Positions 54,974-63,912 are shown, counted from the stretch's first letter. The stretch: DNA of 64,000 nucleotides from Acinetobacter marinus (GCF_900096915.1 NZ_FMYK01000006.1:77439-141438), one strand, 5' to 3'. Notes: generated by a model from the sequence alone, not told the origin. A program made the numbers and translations.

Positions 54974-56638
54974 TTACTCACTGGTTACGACTTTCTTTTG
55001 TGGATGCATTGTTTGTTTGCTACTTTGTCGAATTGGCCACGTCATGGTAAAACGTGCACCACCCAATAATGGACTCTGATCCACCTCTACTCGCCCGCCA
55101 AACCAATAGGCAATTCGACTCACAATGGACAATCCCAAACCATAGCCACCTGAGGCTCGGGTACGACTATCATCCAGACGTGCAAAGGCTTCAAATACTT
55201 TGGCTCGATCCTTTTCTGGAATGCCCGCACCATCATCTTCTACGCAGACATATGCAAAACCATCCTCAATACCACCACTGACTCGTACTGTCGAGTTGCA
55301 GTAGCGCAGTGCATTTCCAACAAAATTCTGCACCACACGATGTAAATAACGATACTCCGCTTCAGCGGTAATATCTTGTGCAGGAAGCTGGCTACTAATG
55401 ATCTTGTCTTTCTTAATGCGATCAAACTCACCAATGACTTGTTGTAGCACATCTTTGATCACCACATTTTCAAAATGCAATGATGGTGTACCCTGCTCCA
55501 GCTTGGCGTAGGTCATGATTTCATCAATGAGTTTATTCAGCTCTTCGATATCTTTATCAATCATTTCCATTTGCGAGATACGTGCATCATAATCGTCAGT
55601 ATCGGTGAGCATTTCCATGCCAAAGCGCACTCGTGCCACAGGTGTGCGTAGCTCATGAGACACCGCACGGGTCAGCTCTTGCTGTGCCTCGATCAAACGC
55701 TGGATATGATCGGTCATCATATTGAAGCTGATGCCAAGATTCGCCACCTCGTCACTGCCCTCAATCGTCACTCGTGTATCAAGACTCCCTTTTCGCACAC
55801 GGTTCAATGCCTTACGCACCTTACCAATCTTACGCTCCAGTGGCAAAATCAAGAAATATACACCCATGATCAACAGGAACAAACTGAATAAGGTAATGCC
55901 TGCAAACACCTTAAATGGCAACCAATTAAATATTGGTACAGGGCCAAGCACCAAGACTCGATTCGGCACATTGGTATAGGCTGAAACCGCAGAAATTGTA
56001 GTGCCTTGCATGGTCGCACTATCACGATACAGCAAAATTGTTTGGGTTTTATCAGTACGCAGTCGACTCAGTTGATCCATATCCAGATTCAACTCAGACA
56101 ACTTTTTAAAGGCTAAAGGATAGGAAAAATACGGTTGCAATTCTTTTAAACGTTGTTGCTCAGCACCAGGAAAGTAGGTCAAATCTTCTAGTACCAAGAT
56201 TGGAATCATCTTGATCTGCACCTCAGTCAACTTATCCACTTGCATATGCAAATAGACATTGGGCTGACCATCGACCTGTGCATAAATATCACCAATTGCC
56301 TTACTCGCATCATATCTAACGATGGCATGATGATCTTGCAGTCGGTTGCGCTCTGTACGAGAGAGATTAATCTCTGTTCGTGGCACAAAATTTAAATCTA
56401 ATTCTAATACACGTGAAACATCCGCCAGCCAATCTTTCTGGCTTTGTACTGTGGGCTGTCTGGCAACCACTTCGGCAATGACATGCGCCACGCCATCTGC
56501 CATTTGCTCACGGTAGTCTTGTGCTCGCTGATAATTAATCACCTGCACAATGATATAAGCCAAGATCGCAACCAGCGCCACCAAACATACTAAGCCTGCA
56601 TAGATGCGAAGGAAAATACTTTGTTTAAATGTCGACAC
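54974..56638 (-). CDS. bfmS: Sensor histidine kinase BfmS (RstB-like)
   Basis: A 554-residue membrane kinase. A first helix (about 10-33) is followed by a periplasmic sensor (about 35-240), a second helix (about 243-265) and a HAMP-like linker. The phosphorylated His328 is in AVSHELRTPVARVRFG. ATPase motifs are NFVGNALRYC, VEDDGAGIPEKD and GGYGLGLSIV. The start is GTG with GAGG seven bases upstream. It pairs with bfmR, which is 52 bases upstream. In A. baumannii, BfmRS controls biofilm, capsule and envelope stress functions. Confidence 0.9.
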   Translation of the reverse strand: MSTFKQSIFLRIYAGLVCLVALVAILAYIIVQVINYQRAQDYREQMADGVAHVIAEVVARQPTVQSQKDWLADVSRVLELDLNFVPRTEINLSRTERNRLQDHHAIVRYDASKAIGDIYAQVDGQPNVYLHMQVDKLTEVQIKMIPILVLEDLTYFPGAEQQRLKELQPYFSYPLAFKKLSELNLDMDQLSRLRTDKTQTILLYRDSATMQGTTISAVSAYTNVPNRVLVLGPVPIFNWLPFKVFAGITLFSLFLLIMGVYFLILPLERKIGKVRKALNRVRKGSLDTRVTIEGSDEVANLGISFNMMTDHIQRLIEAQQELTRAVSHELRTPVARVRFGMEMLTDTDDYDARISQMEMIDKDIEELNKLIDEIMTYAKLEQGTPSLHFENVVIKDVLQQVIGEFDRIKKDKIISSQLPAQDITAEAEYRYLHRVVQNFVGNALRYCNSTVRVSGGIEDGFAYVCVEDDGAGIPEKDRAKVFEAFARLDDSRTRASGGYGLGLSIVSRIAYWFGGRVEVDQSPLLGGARFTMTWPIRQSSKQTMHPQKKVVTSE

Positions 56639-56690
56639 GGATGCCTCTTGGCTTATAGTTCATATACATTGAGCAAAACCACAACGCCAT

Positions 56691-57407
56691 TTAGGCGTTG
56701 TTGGATTCTTTAACAAATAAATAGCCTTTACTACGCACAGTTTTGATGCGTTTCGGATTTTCAGGATCATCACCGATTTTTGGACGAATACGAGAAATAC
56801 GCACATCGATCGAGCGGTCTTGACCGTCGTATTCGATACCACGCAAACGCTCGAAAATATCTTCACGAGACAAGATGCGCCCAGCATTCGAAGCGAGTAA
56901 CCACAATAGGTCGTACTCTGCGCTGGTGAAATCAACCAATTCACCATCAAGCGTCACCGAACGACCACCATTATCAATGACTAGATCATCAAACTCGACA
57001 CGTTGCGACACTTCTTCTTCCACCGAATTATCGGTACGGCGAAGCAAAGCACGAATACGCGCTAAGAGCACACGAGGTTGAACTGGTTTTGGTACATAAT
57101 CGTCCGCACCCATTTCCAAACCAAGTACCTGATCCATATCTTCAGTACGTGCTGTCAACATCAAAATCGGATGATGATATTGCGAGCGCACCTCACGACA
57201 TACGGTCAAACCATCAGCGCCTGGCAACATCACATCCAGCACGACTAGATCTGGTTGCTCACTGATAATACGGCGAATCGCACGATTACCATCTGTTTCC
57301 ACCCCGACTTCCAAGCCGTTTCGAATCAAATATTCCTGCGTTAAATTTGCAAGACGCTCATCATCTTCCACGATTAAAATTTTCGGCAATTTTTCTTCTT
57401 GCGTCAT
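56691..57407 (-). CDS. bfmR: OmpR-family response regulator BfmR (RstA-like)
   Basis: From the ATG at 57407 the product has 238 residues, the length of A. baumannii BfmR. A GTG one codon earlier is less likely. The receiver domain has the acidic pair EDD (about 15-17) and phospho-acceptor Asp58 in LVVLDVMLPG. The winged-helix DNA-binding domain (about 135-235) contains ISRIRPKIGDDPENPKRI and VRSKGYLFV. GAGGAAG precedes the start. The long upstream region (57411-57941) contains TACA-type repeats that could be its own binding sites. Confidence 0.93.
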   Translation of the reverse strand: MTQEEKLPKILIVEDDERLANLTQEYLIRNGLEVGVETDGNRAIRRIISEQPDLVVLDVMLPGADGLTVCREVRSQYHHPILMLTARTEDMDQVLGLEMGADDYVPKPVQPRVLLARIRALLRRTDNSVEEEVSQRVEFDDLVIDNGGRSVTLDGELVDFTSAEYDLLWLLASNAGRILSREDIFERLRGIEYDGQDRSIDVRISRIRPKIGDDPENPKRIKTVRSKGYLFVKESNNA

Positions 57408-57496
57408 CACACTTCCTCTAAATAAATACGCATCTCATTAAAATTTAATAGAAAATTAAAATTTGATGCGTTGCTGAATGATTCCAATATACACGC

Positions 57497-57589
57497 GTTT
57501 ACAATGTAAACAAGCCCCCTTTCACCAAATTTTACACTCTCTACAAAATTGTATTGCTTATACTGGTTACAATGTAAATACGTGTAACC
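57497..57589. promoter_or_regulatory. Candidate BfmR autoregulatory sites
   Basis: TTACAATGTAAA occurs at 57499-57510 and 57567-57578. The first copy is part of a palindrome GTTTACAATGTAAAC (57497-57511). At 57573-57587 the minus strand reads TTACACGTATTTACA, that is TACA-N6-TACA, the spacing of the E. coli RstA box (TACATNTNGTTACA). GGTTACA (57565-57571) and TGTAACC (57583-57589) add a seven-base inverted repeat. It lies 90-180 bases before bfmR. Confidence 0.45.
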
Positions 57590-57671
57590 AAAGTGCACTT
57601 TCCTTACGAGTTGTTTACAAAATTCTTGCGTTCTTTTGCTGGTCGTCTTTGTAAAAAATGATTTCAACAAC

Positions 57672-57680
57672 TTATCCACA
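57672..57680 (+). promoter_or_regulatory. DnaA box upstream of nrdA
   Basis: TTATCCACA is a perfect match to the strongest E. coli DnaA box. It lies 262 bases before nrdA. DnaA controls nrdAB in E. coli, so a similar input is possible. A single box is not evidence of an origin. Confidence 0.4.
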
Positions 57681-57846
57681 GAGTTATCTCTACGAAAAAT
57701 CAGGCTTTCTTGTTAGTCTATTTGCGCACAAAAAAATGCAGTTTTAGCCAAGAAAAAATAATTTTAAGGCTAAGTGCAGGAAACTAAATCAATTGCATCA
57801 AAATTTCAGTTTGATGTGAAATGTCAAGATTGTATCGCAAGAAATT

Positions 57847-57894
57847 TTCCCGTATCTTGTGTGTCACATATTTATTTAACACAACTTATAGTGG
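57847..57894. promoter_or_regulatory. Pair of NrdR-box-like sites before nrdA
   Basis: ACACAACTTATAGTGG (57879-57894) matches the NrdR consensus ACACWATATATWGTGT at 13 of 16 positions. A weaker site at 57847-57862, ending TATCTTGTGT, matches at 10 of 16. The two are 32 bases apart, the spacing typical of NrdR-box pairs. They lie about 48-95 bases before the nrdA start. NrdR would repress when dATP is high. Confidence 0.55.
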
Positions 57895-57941
57895 TTTTGT
57901 CGCACCAAAACCCACAATAAACACAATGGAGCAGTGCCGTC

Positions 57942-60767
57942 ATGAGCGTACTCGACACAACCCCTGGTGAATTACGTGTGATTAAACGCACAGGTGATGT
58001 TGCCGACTTTAATGCTGAAAAGATTTCTGTTGCCATCGGCAAAGCCTTTTTAGCAGTAGAGGGTGAACAGAGTCATGATTCGAGTCGAATTCACGACCGT
58101 ATCTCTGAACTCACCGAAATGGTTTGGAATACCTTCAAGCGTCGCCTACCTTCTGGCGGGACGATTCACATCGAAGAAATCCAAGACCAAGTCGAGTTGG
58201 CATTGATGCGCACAGGCGAGCAAAAAGTGGCACGTGCTTATGTGATTTATCGTGATAAGCGTCAAGGTGAACGTCAAGGCAGTGGCGAAAACCATCATCC
58301 AACACTGCAAGTGACTGATGCCAACGGCACGCTTAAGCCACTTGATCTTTCTGCATTGGCGAATAGCGCAGAACGTGCCAGCCAAGACTTAGAAGGCATC
58401 GACACCCAAGCGATCATCGACGAAACCGTGAAGAACTTGTATAACGGCGTCAAAGAATCAGAAATTGCCACCACTATGATGATGGCAACACGTACTCGTA
58501 TCGAGCATGAACCAAACTATACTTATGTCACGGCTCGCCTGCTACGTGATGAATTGGTCAAAGTCGGTTTAGACTTTTTAGAACTTGATGCAGATACCAA
58601 TGAAAATGATGCACTCGAAGCCTACCTGAATAAAGGCGTGAGCTTAGAGCTCCTCGATCCTGAACTACTCAAGTTTGACCTAAAGAAATTAGCCGCAGCA
58701 ATCAAACCTGAGCGCAGTAACCAATTTACTTATTTGGGTCTACAGACTTTATTTGATCGTTACTTCATCCATAAAGATGGTGTGCGCTTTGAATTACCAC
58801 AACTGTTCTTTATGCGTGTGGCGATGGGTCTTGCCATTCAAGAACAAGATCGTGAAGCACGTGCCATTGAGTTCTACGACTTATTGTCGAGCTTCGACTA
58901 TATGGCGTCTACGCCAACATTGTTTAATGCTGGGACGCTACGCCCACAACTTTCAAGCTGTTATTTGACCACCGTGCCTGATGACTTATTCGGCATCTAT
59001 GGTGCAATCCGTGACAATGCGATGCTGTCAAAATGGGCAGGCGGTCTCGGTAATGACTGGACACCTGTACGTGCCTTAAACTCGTATATCAAAGGCACCA
59101 ATGGTAAATCACAAGGTGTTGTACCCTTCCTGAAAGTCGTAAATGACACAGCCGTCGCAGTCAACCAAGGTGGTAAACGTAAAGGTGCAGTTTGCGCCTA
59201 TCTTGAAACGTGGCACTTGGACGTTGAAGAGTTCCTTGAGCTGCGTAAAAACACAGGTGATGACCGTCGCCGTACCCATGATATGAACACCGCAAACTGG
59301 GTGCCTGACCTATTTATGCAACGTGTTTTGGAAAATGCAGAATGGACGCTATTCAGCCCATCAGATGCACCTGATCTACACGATTTGACAGGTAGTGCCT
59401 TTGCTGAGCGTTATGCACACTACGAAGATTTGGCAGCGAAAAAAGAAATCTTGCATAAGAAAGTCAAAGCACAAGACTTGTGGCGCAAGATGCTTTCAAT
59501 GCTATTTGAAACAGGTCATCCGTGGATCACGTTCAAAGATGTGTGTAACTTACGTTCTCCGCAACAGCACGTTGGCGTGGTGCATTCATCGAACTTGTGT
59601 ACTGAGATTACCCTCAATACCGATCGTGACGAAATCGCAGTCTGTAACTTAGGTTCGATCAACCTTGTCCGTCATATCACTGATGGTCAGCTTGATCATG
59701 CCAAACTTGAGAGCACGGTAAAAACTGCGGTGCGTATGCTCGATAATGTGGTAGATATTAACTACTACGCGGTTGAACAAGCACGTAATTCGAACTTGAA
59801 ACACCGCCCTGTCGGTATGGGCATCATGGGCTTCCAAGATGCGCTCTATGAATTGAATCTTGCTTATGGTTCTGATGAGGCGGTGGAATTTGCCGATCGT
59901 TCGATGGAAGCGATTAGCTACTTTGCCATTCAAACCTCAAGTGATCTTGCTGTAGAGCGTGGCGCTTACTCTACATTCAAAGGCTCACTCTGGGATCAAG
60001 GCATCTTGCCTATTGACTCGTTGAACAAGGTTGCAGTGACTCGCCCTGAAGGCATGTTTGAAGTCGATCGTTCAATGACTTTGGACTGGGATAGCTTGCG
60101 TACCAAAGTCCAAAAAGACGGTATGCGTAACTCAAACGTGATGGCGATTGCACCGACTGCAACCATTTCGAACATCTGTGGTGTATCTCAATCTATCGAG
60201 CCGACTTTCCAAAACTTGTATGTGAAATCAAACTTGTCAGGTGAATTCACCGTGATCAACCCTTACCTTGTTCGTGCATTGAAAGATCGTGGACTGTGGG
60301 ATGTGGTGATGGTTAATGACTTGAAACATTACGAAGGTTCAGTACAGAAGATCGCACGTATTCCACAAGATTTAAAAGACGTGTTTGCAACAGCATTCGA
60401 AGTTGAGCCTCGTTGGATCGTGGATGCGGCAAGTCGTCGTCAAAAATGGATCGACCAAGCGCAATCATTGAACCTATATATCTCTGGTGCCAACGGTAAG
60501 AAACTCGACATCACTTATAAAATGGCATGGTTACGTGGCTTGAAAACCACTTATTACCTCCGTGCTTTGGGTGCGACATCTGCAGAGAAATCAACCATTA
60601 ACACAGGTGCATTGAACGCTGTAAAACCTGCAACCATGGCAGCAGCAGTTGAGCCTGAGCCAGCAGTTGCACAAGAAGCCGTTCAACAAGATGATGGCTT
60701 CACCAATGCTGCGCCAGTGCCACAAGCATGTAGTATCGATAATCCAGACTGTGAAGCGTGTCAATAA
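57942..60767 (+). CDS. nrdA: Class Ia ribonucleotide reductase, alpha subunit
   Basis: A 941-residue enzyme that reduces ribonucleoside diphosphates. An N-terminal ATP-cone (about 11-105, starting RVIKRTGDVADFNAEKI) binds the dATP/ATP activity effectors. Catalytic residues are in place: Cys340 (LSSCY), Cys553 and Glu555 (NLCTEI), Cys568 (VCNLGSIN), and the radical-transfer tyrosines Tyr871-Tyr872. The C-terminal CSIDNPDCEACQ (Cys930, Cys937, Cys940) is the redox shuttle tail. A Pro/Val/Ala/Gln linker precedes it. It forms an operon with nrdB, 110 bases downstream. Confidence 0.96.
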   Translation: MSVLDTTPGELRVIKRTGDVADFNAEKISVAIGKAFLAVEGEQSHDSSRIHDRISELTEMVWNTFKRRLPSGGTIHIEEIQDQVELALMRTGEQKVARAYVIYRDKRQGERQGSGENHHPTLQVTDANGTLKPLDLSALANSAERASQDLEGIDTQAIIDETVKNLYNGVKESEIATTMMMATRTRIEHEPNYTYVTARLLRDELVKVGLDFLELDADTNENDALEAYLNKGVSLELLDPELLKFDLKKLAAAIKPERSNQFTYLGLQTLFDRYFIHKDGVRFELPQLFFMRVAMGLAIQEQDREARAIEFYDLLSSFDYMASTPTLFNAGTLRPQLSSCYLTTVPDDLFGIYGAIRDNAMLSKWAGGLGNDWTPVRALNSYIKGTNGKSQGVVPFLKVVNDTAVAVNQGGKRKGAVCAYLETWHLDVEEFLELRKNTGDDRRRTHDMNTANWVPDLFMQRVLENAEWTLFSPSDAPDLHDLTGSAFAERYAHYEDLAAKKEILHKKVKAQDLWRKMLSMLFETGHPWITFKDVCNLRSPQQHVGVVHSSNLCTEITLNTDRDEIAVCNLGSINLVRHITDGQLDHAKLESTVKTAVRMLDNVVDINYYAVEQARNSNLKHRPVGMGIMGFQDALYELNLAYGSDEAVEFADRSMEAISYFAIQTSSDLAVERGAYSTFKGSLWDQGILPIDSLNKVAVTRPEGMFEVDRSMTLDWDSLRTKVQKDGMRNSNVMAIAPTATISNICGVSQSIEPTFQNLYVKSNLSGEFTVINPYLVRALKDRGLWDVVMVNDLKHYEGSVQKIARIPQDLKDVFATAFEVEPRWIVDAASRRQKWIDQAQSLNLYISGANGKKLDITYKMAWLRGLKTTYYLRALGATSAEKSTINTGALNAVKPATMAAAVEPEPAVAQEAVQQDDGFTNAAPVPQACSIDNPDCEACQ

Positions 60768-60877
60768 TTCACAATAACCAATCAACAATGTCCCAGCGTG
60801 ACCGCACCATAAAGTCACGCTGGGCATGCAGACAGTCTATCGTTTTACGTATTTTTGAATTAAAGTGAGAATATCCT

Positions 60878-62164
60878 ATGTCAATTCTAAGCTGGGACGA
60901 CTTCGAAGATGATGCACAAAAAAATGATGCTTCGCCATCCACACCTACGCCCGTCACACCGAAAGAAACGCCTGTACAAAAAGTGGTATCTGATGGACAG
61001 CCACAAGCGCAGAGCGTGGCTCCTGCAAAATCCCCTACACCAACAACAAATGGAAATGCAATTGATCCAACCGATTCGATGGCTCGAGCATCTGAATCCT
61101 TAAAACATTTGGACGTTGCACCTGGTCTTGAAGAGTTGGAAATGGGCGCTGGTCGTGTAGAAGTTGAAGACAAACGCATGATCAACTGTCGTGCCGATCT
61201 CAACCAACTTGTACCCTTCCGTTACGAATGGGCGTGGCAAAAATATCTTGACGGTTGTGCTAACCACTGGATGCCTCAAGAAGTCAACATGAACCACGAT
61301 ATCGCACTGTGGAAGTCTGAAAATGGCTTGACCGATGACGAGCGTGTGATCGTCAAACGCTCATTAGGTTTCTTCTCAACCGCAGATTCATTGGTTGCGA
61401 ACAACTTGGTTTTGGCGATCTATCGTCTGATCACCAACCCTGAATGTCGTCAATACATTTTGCGTCAAGCCTTTGAAGAAGCGATTCACACTCATGCCTA
61501 TCAATACTGTATTGAATCATTGAGCATGGACGAAGGCGAAATCTTCAATATGTATCGTGAAGTCCCAAGTGTGGCACGTAAAGCGGCTTGGGGATTGAAA
61601 TATACCCAGTCGCTGGGTGATCCGACCTTTAAGACGGGTACGACGGAAGATGATCAACAATTGCTCCGCAACTTGATCGCATTCTACTGTGTACTTGAAG
61701 GCATTTTCTTCTACTGTGGCTTTACCCAAATCTTGAGTATGGGTCGTCGTAACAAGATGACTGGTGTTGCTGAACAATTCCAATACATCTTGCGTGATGA
61801 GTCGATGCACGTAAACTTCGGTATCGACATGATCAACCAAATCAAGATCGAAAATCCACAGCTTTGGACGAAGGACTTCCAACAAGAAGTGATCCAAATG
61901 ATCTTGGAAGGCACGATGCTTGAGATCGAATATGCACGTGATACCATGCCACGTGGCGTACTCGGTATGAACGCAGCGATGATGGAAGAATATCTGAAAT
62001 TCATCTCCAACCGTCGTTTGACACAACTTGGCTTGCCTGAGCAGTTCAAGGGTGTCAATAATCCATTCCAATGGATGTCTGAGATGATGGACTTGCGTAA
62101 AGAGAAGAACTTCTTTGAAACGCGTGTGACGGACTACCAGACTGGTGGTGCGTTGAGTTGGTAA
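60878..62164 (+). CDS. nrdB: Class Ia ribonucleotide reductase, beta subunit
   Basis: A 428-residue diiron/tyrosyl radical subunit. Ligands and radical residue are visible: Asp170 (FFSTADS), Glu201 and His204 with Tyr208 in FEEAIHTHAYQY, Glu in YCVLEGIFFY, and Glu/His in RDESMHVNFG. The first about 65 residues (Ser/Thr/Pro/Gln-rich, DDFEDDAQKNDASPS) are a disordered extension absent from the shorter E. coli protein. There is no ATP-cone in it. It works with NrdA to supply DNA precursors. Confidence 0.96.
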   Translation: MSILSWDDFEDDAQKNDASPSTPTPVTPKETPVQKVVSDGQPQAQSVAPAKSPTPTTNGNAIDPTDSMARASESLKHLDVAPGLEELEMGAGRVEVEDKRMINCRADLNQLVPFRYEWAWQKYLDGCANHWMPQEVNMNHDIALWKSENGLTDDERVIVKRSLGFFSTADSLVANNLVLAIYRLITNPECRQYILRQAFEEAIHTHAYQYCIESLSMDEGEIFNMYREVPSVARKAAWGLKYTQSLGDPTFKTGTTEDDQQLLRNLIAFYCVLEGIFFYCGFTQILSMGRRNKMTGVAEQFQYILRDESMHVNFGIDMINQIKIENPQLWTKDFQQEVIQMILEGTMLEIEYARDTMPRGVLGMNAAMMEEYLKFISNRRLTQLGLPEQFKGVNNPFQWMSEMMDLRKEKNFFETRVTDYQTGGALSW

Positions 62165-62185
62165 GTTAACTGTTATCACGTCACG

Positions 62186-62250
62186 CGACACATTGTTTGT
62201 CAAAAACGACACATGGTTTGTCATAAGACGACGCAAGGTTTGTCAAAACA
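62186..62250. repeat. Three tandem about-21-base repeats after nrdB
   Basis: CGACACATTGTTTGTCAAAAA, CGACACATGGTTTGTCATAAGA and CGACGCAAGGTTTGTCAAAACA follow in tandem, beginning 22 bases after the nrdB stop. Each contains GAC...GTC arms. They sit at the junction between core genome and the CBASS-like genes. Confidence 0.75.
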
Positions 62251-62292
62251 TCAATAGACACAGAAATTATCATTGATGCTAATTTCAATATA

Positions 62293-62326
62293 TACCCAAT
62301 AAGAGATCTAGGTTTCTTATTGGGTA
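62293..62326. other. 12-base-pair hairpin between nrdB and the CD-NTase gene
   Basis: TACCCAATAAGA and TCTTATTGGGTA form a perfect stem with a ten-base loop. No T tract follows, so it is not a standard intrinsic terminator. It may end nrdAB transcription weakly or mark a junction. The rest of 62165-62467 is AT-rich and holds nothing else recognised. Confidence 0.55.
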
Positions 62327-62467
62327 ACTTAAAAACATATCACTTTAAAATTTTAAATCTGAAATTGAATATAAAAGTTTGGCTAATTCTGGCTAAGGAC
62401 TAATTGTGCTTTGAATAATCAAACAAATAGTTAATTTCAAAATAAATAATCGATTAAGAAGGTAAAA

Positions 62468-63508
62468 ATGGGCTTACAAAGTAAATTTTTAACATTTAAC
62501 ACCAATATCTACATAACTCGTCAAAGCGAGGAATATAAGAATGCACGTGAAAAAGACGATAGCATTACAGAAGACATTCGCAAAAAATTTCGAGAAAATG
62601 GCTATCCCGTTCAAGAAGATTTCATTCAAGGTTCTTTAGCAACTAACACAGCAATCAAAGAAAAAGGAAAAGACTTCGATATAGATAGAGCGATAGTCAT
62701 CAATGAAAATGATGCCCCTACTGATCCAACTATACCTAAGAAGGTTGTCTTAGAAATTCTAGAAAATAGAGGTTTCAAGAACGCTAAAATTAAAAAACCT
62801 TGTGTCACTGCGGACTATAAAAATGAGGATTTACATATTGATATCCCTATTTATAGTAAATCGGAGAGCGGTTATTACAAATTAGCTGTGGGCAAGAAAA
62901 ATTCTGATGAAAATAATAGGGAGTGGTCTGACTCAGATCCCAAAGGTTTAATTGATTGGATCAATGCTAAAGACAGCTCAGGCATTTATGAAACACAGAA
63001 ACTTCAGCAATTTAAACGATTAACTAGATATATAAAAAGATGGAGAAACATCAAATTTCATGAGGATACCTGCAGAAAGGTTTTTTCGATCGGTCTTACT
63101 GTAATGCTCAAAGAAAAGTTTCAAAGTTCAATTAATGATGAAGGCCTTGAAAATGATCTAGAAGCTTTGAAAAATACTATCGACCAAATACTAGATCAGT
63201 CAAATTACTTTTTATACCAAAACGACAGTCAATGGAAAGTAAAAGTTGATTTACCCGTATCACCATACAGAGATATTTTCTCTGGCAGTAGTATAGATAC
63301 AGGTACTCAATTGAAAAATAAGCTATCCACCTTGAGAAATAACTTAAAGAAAGTCATTGATGAGTCAGATGAATCCAAACAATGTGATCTATTAAGAGAA
63401 ATATTTGGCGAAGATTTCCCTGAAAGTACTAAAAATAACTCAAAAAATGAAGCAGCTAAGGTTGTATTTCCTTCAGCTGGATCTGTAGGAACATCTCAAG
63501 GCGCATGA
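62468..63508 (+). CDS. CD-NTase family nucleotidyltransferase (CBASS signal synthase)
   Basis: A 346-residue protein with the CD-NTase/DncV-like polymerase-beta fold signature. Helix-start motif QGS (Gly55, Ser56) is followed by the metal-binding pair DFDID (Asp71, Asp73) and a third Asp in DLHIDIPIY (Asp125). A middle OAS-like helical region (about 160-300) follows. The predicted role is synthesis of a cyclic nucleotide on phage infection; which nucleotides cannot be told. The C-terminal about 20 residues are Ser/Gly-rich and flexible and end in Gln-Gly-Ala. A GAAGGT ribosome-binding site precedes the ATG. The gene is AT-rich compared with nrdAB. It overlaps the E2-like gene by four bases. 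Confidence 0.8.
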   Translation: MGLQSKFLTFNTNIYITRQSEEYKNAREKDDSITEDIRKKFRENGYPVQEDFIQGSLATNTAIKEKGKDFDIDRAIVINENDAPTDPTIPKKVVLEILENRGFKNAKIKKPCVTADYKNEDLHIDIPIYSKSESGYYKLAVGKKNSDENNREWSDSDPKGLIDWINAKDSSGIYETQKLQQFKRLTRYIKRWRNIKFHEDTCRKVFSIGLTVMLKEKFQSSINDEGLENDLEALKNTIDQILDQSNYFLYQNDSQWKVKVDLPVSPYRDIFSGSSIDTGTQLKNKLSTLRNNLKKVIDESDESKQCDLLREIFGEDFPESTKNNSKNEAAKVVFPSAGSVGTSQGA

Positions 63509-63912
63509 ATTATCAATTAATAATTCAGCATCTACAAAGCTGTGGATACTCAGTATCTGCAGCCAATGTACTTGCTCGGAATACGATAGAAGTTAATGTG
63601 ACTATTGGTAGTTATACCATTACACTTATTCATTTTGAAGTTGAGGAAATAACTTCAATGCCTTCATTTTATTTAAAAGATCCTCAGCAATTTCCAAGAC
63701 TTGCTCATACCTTGTCTTTCAATGATTATAACTTAGCAAGTATATGTGTGAATGTCACAGACTCTGTATCAGTAAATTATGAAGTTCCAACTCTTGCATT
63801 TGAGGATTCATTAAAAAAGCATATTGAATTGCTTACAAAATGTTTAACTGATCCAGTTGAAAACAAGAAAGAGCTTCTCAGAGAGTTCTTAGCCAGTTGG
63901 TATAGTGAATAG
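63505..63912 (+). CDS. E2-like (UBC fold) CBASS accessory protein, probably truncated by an IS
   Basis: A 135-residue frame coupled to the CD-NTase (ATGA overlap). By eye it resembles bacterial E2-like domains of type II CBASS. A helix at 4-13 and a strand region (28-48) are followed by FYLKDP...FPRLAHTL, a possible catalytic Cys81 in NLASICVNV, then PTLAFEDSLKKHIELL and KKELLREFLASW. It would help conjugate the CD-NTase C-terminus to a target. The last codons and stop (TAG, 63910-63912) appear to come from the adjacent IS end at about 63906, so the native protein probably continued. It could instead be a short stand-alone E2. No E1 domain is seen in the window. Confidence 0.55.
   Translation: MNYQLIIQHLQSCGYSVSAANVLARNTIEVNVTIGSYTITLIHFEVEEITSMPSFYLKDPQQFPRLAHTLSFNDYNLASICVNVTDSVSVNYEVPTLAFEDSLKKHIELLTKCLTDPVENKKELLREFLASWYSE

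Noticed and set aside
57407..57679. Minus-strand frame upstream of bfmR
   Set aside because: It spans the bfmR promoter region with its TACA repeats, has no good ribosome-binding site and no recognisable fold.
57672..57680. Replication origin suggested by a perfect DnaA box
   Set aside because: Only one perfect box is seen, and there are no dnaA/dnaN genes or clustered boxes; it is better read as a possible nrdA regulatory site.
60769..61203. Minus-strand frame of 144 residues opposite nrdB
   Set aside because: It lies antisense to the disordered N-terminus of NrdB and has no start signal or recognisable domain.
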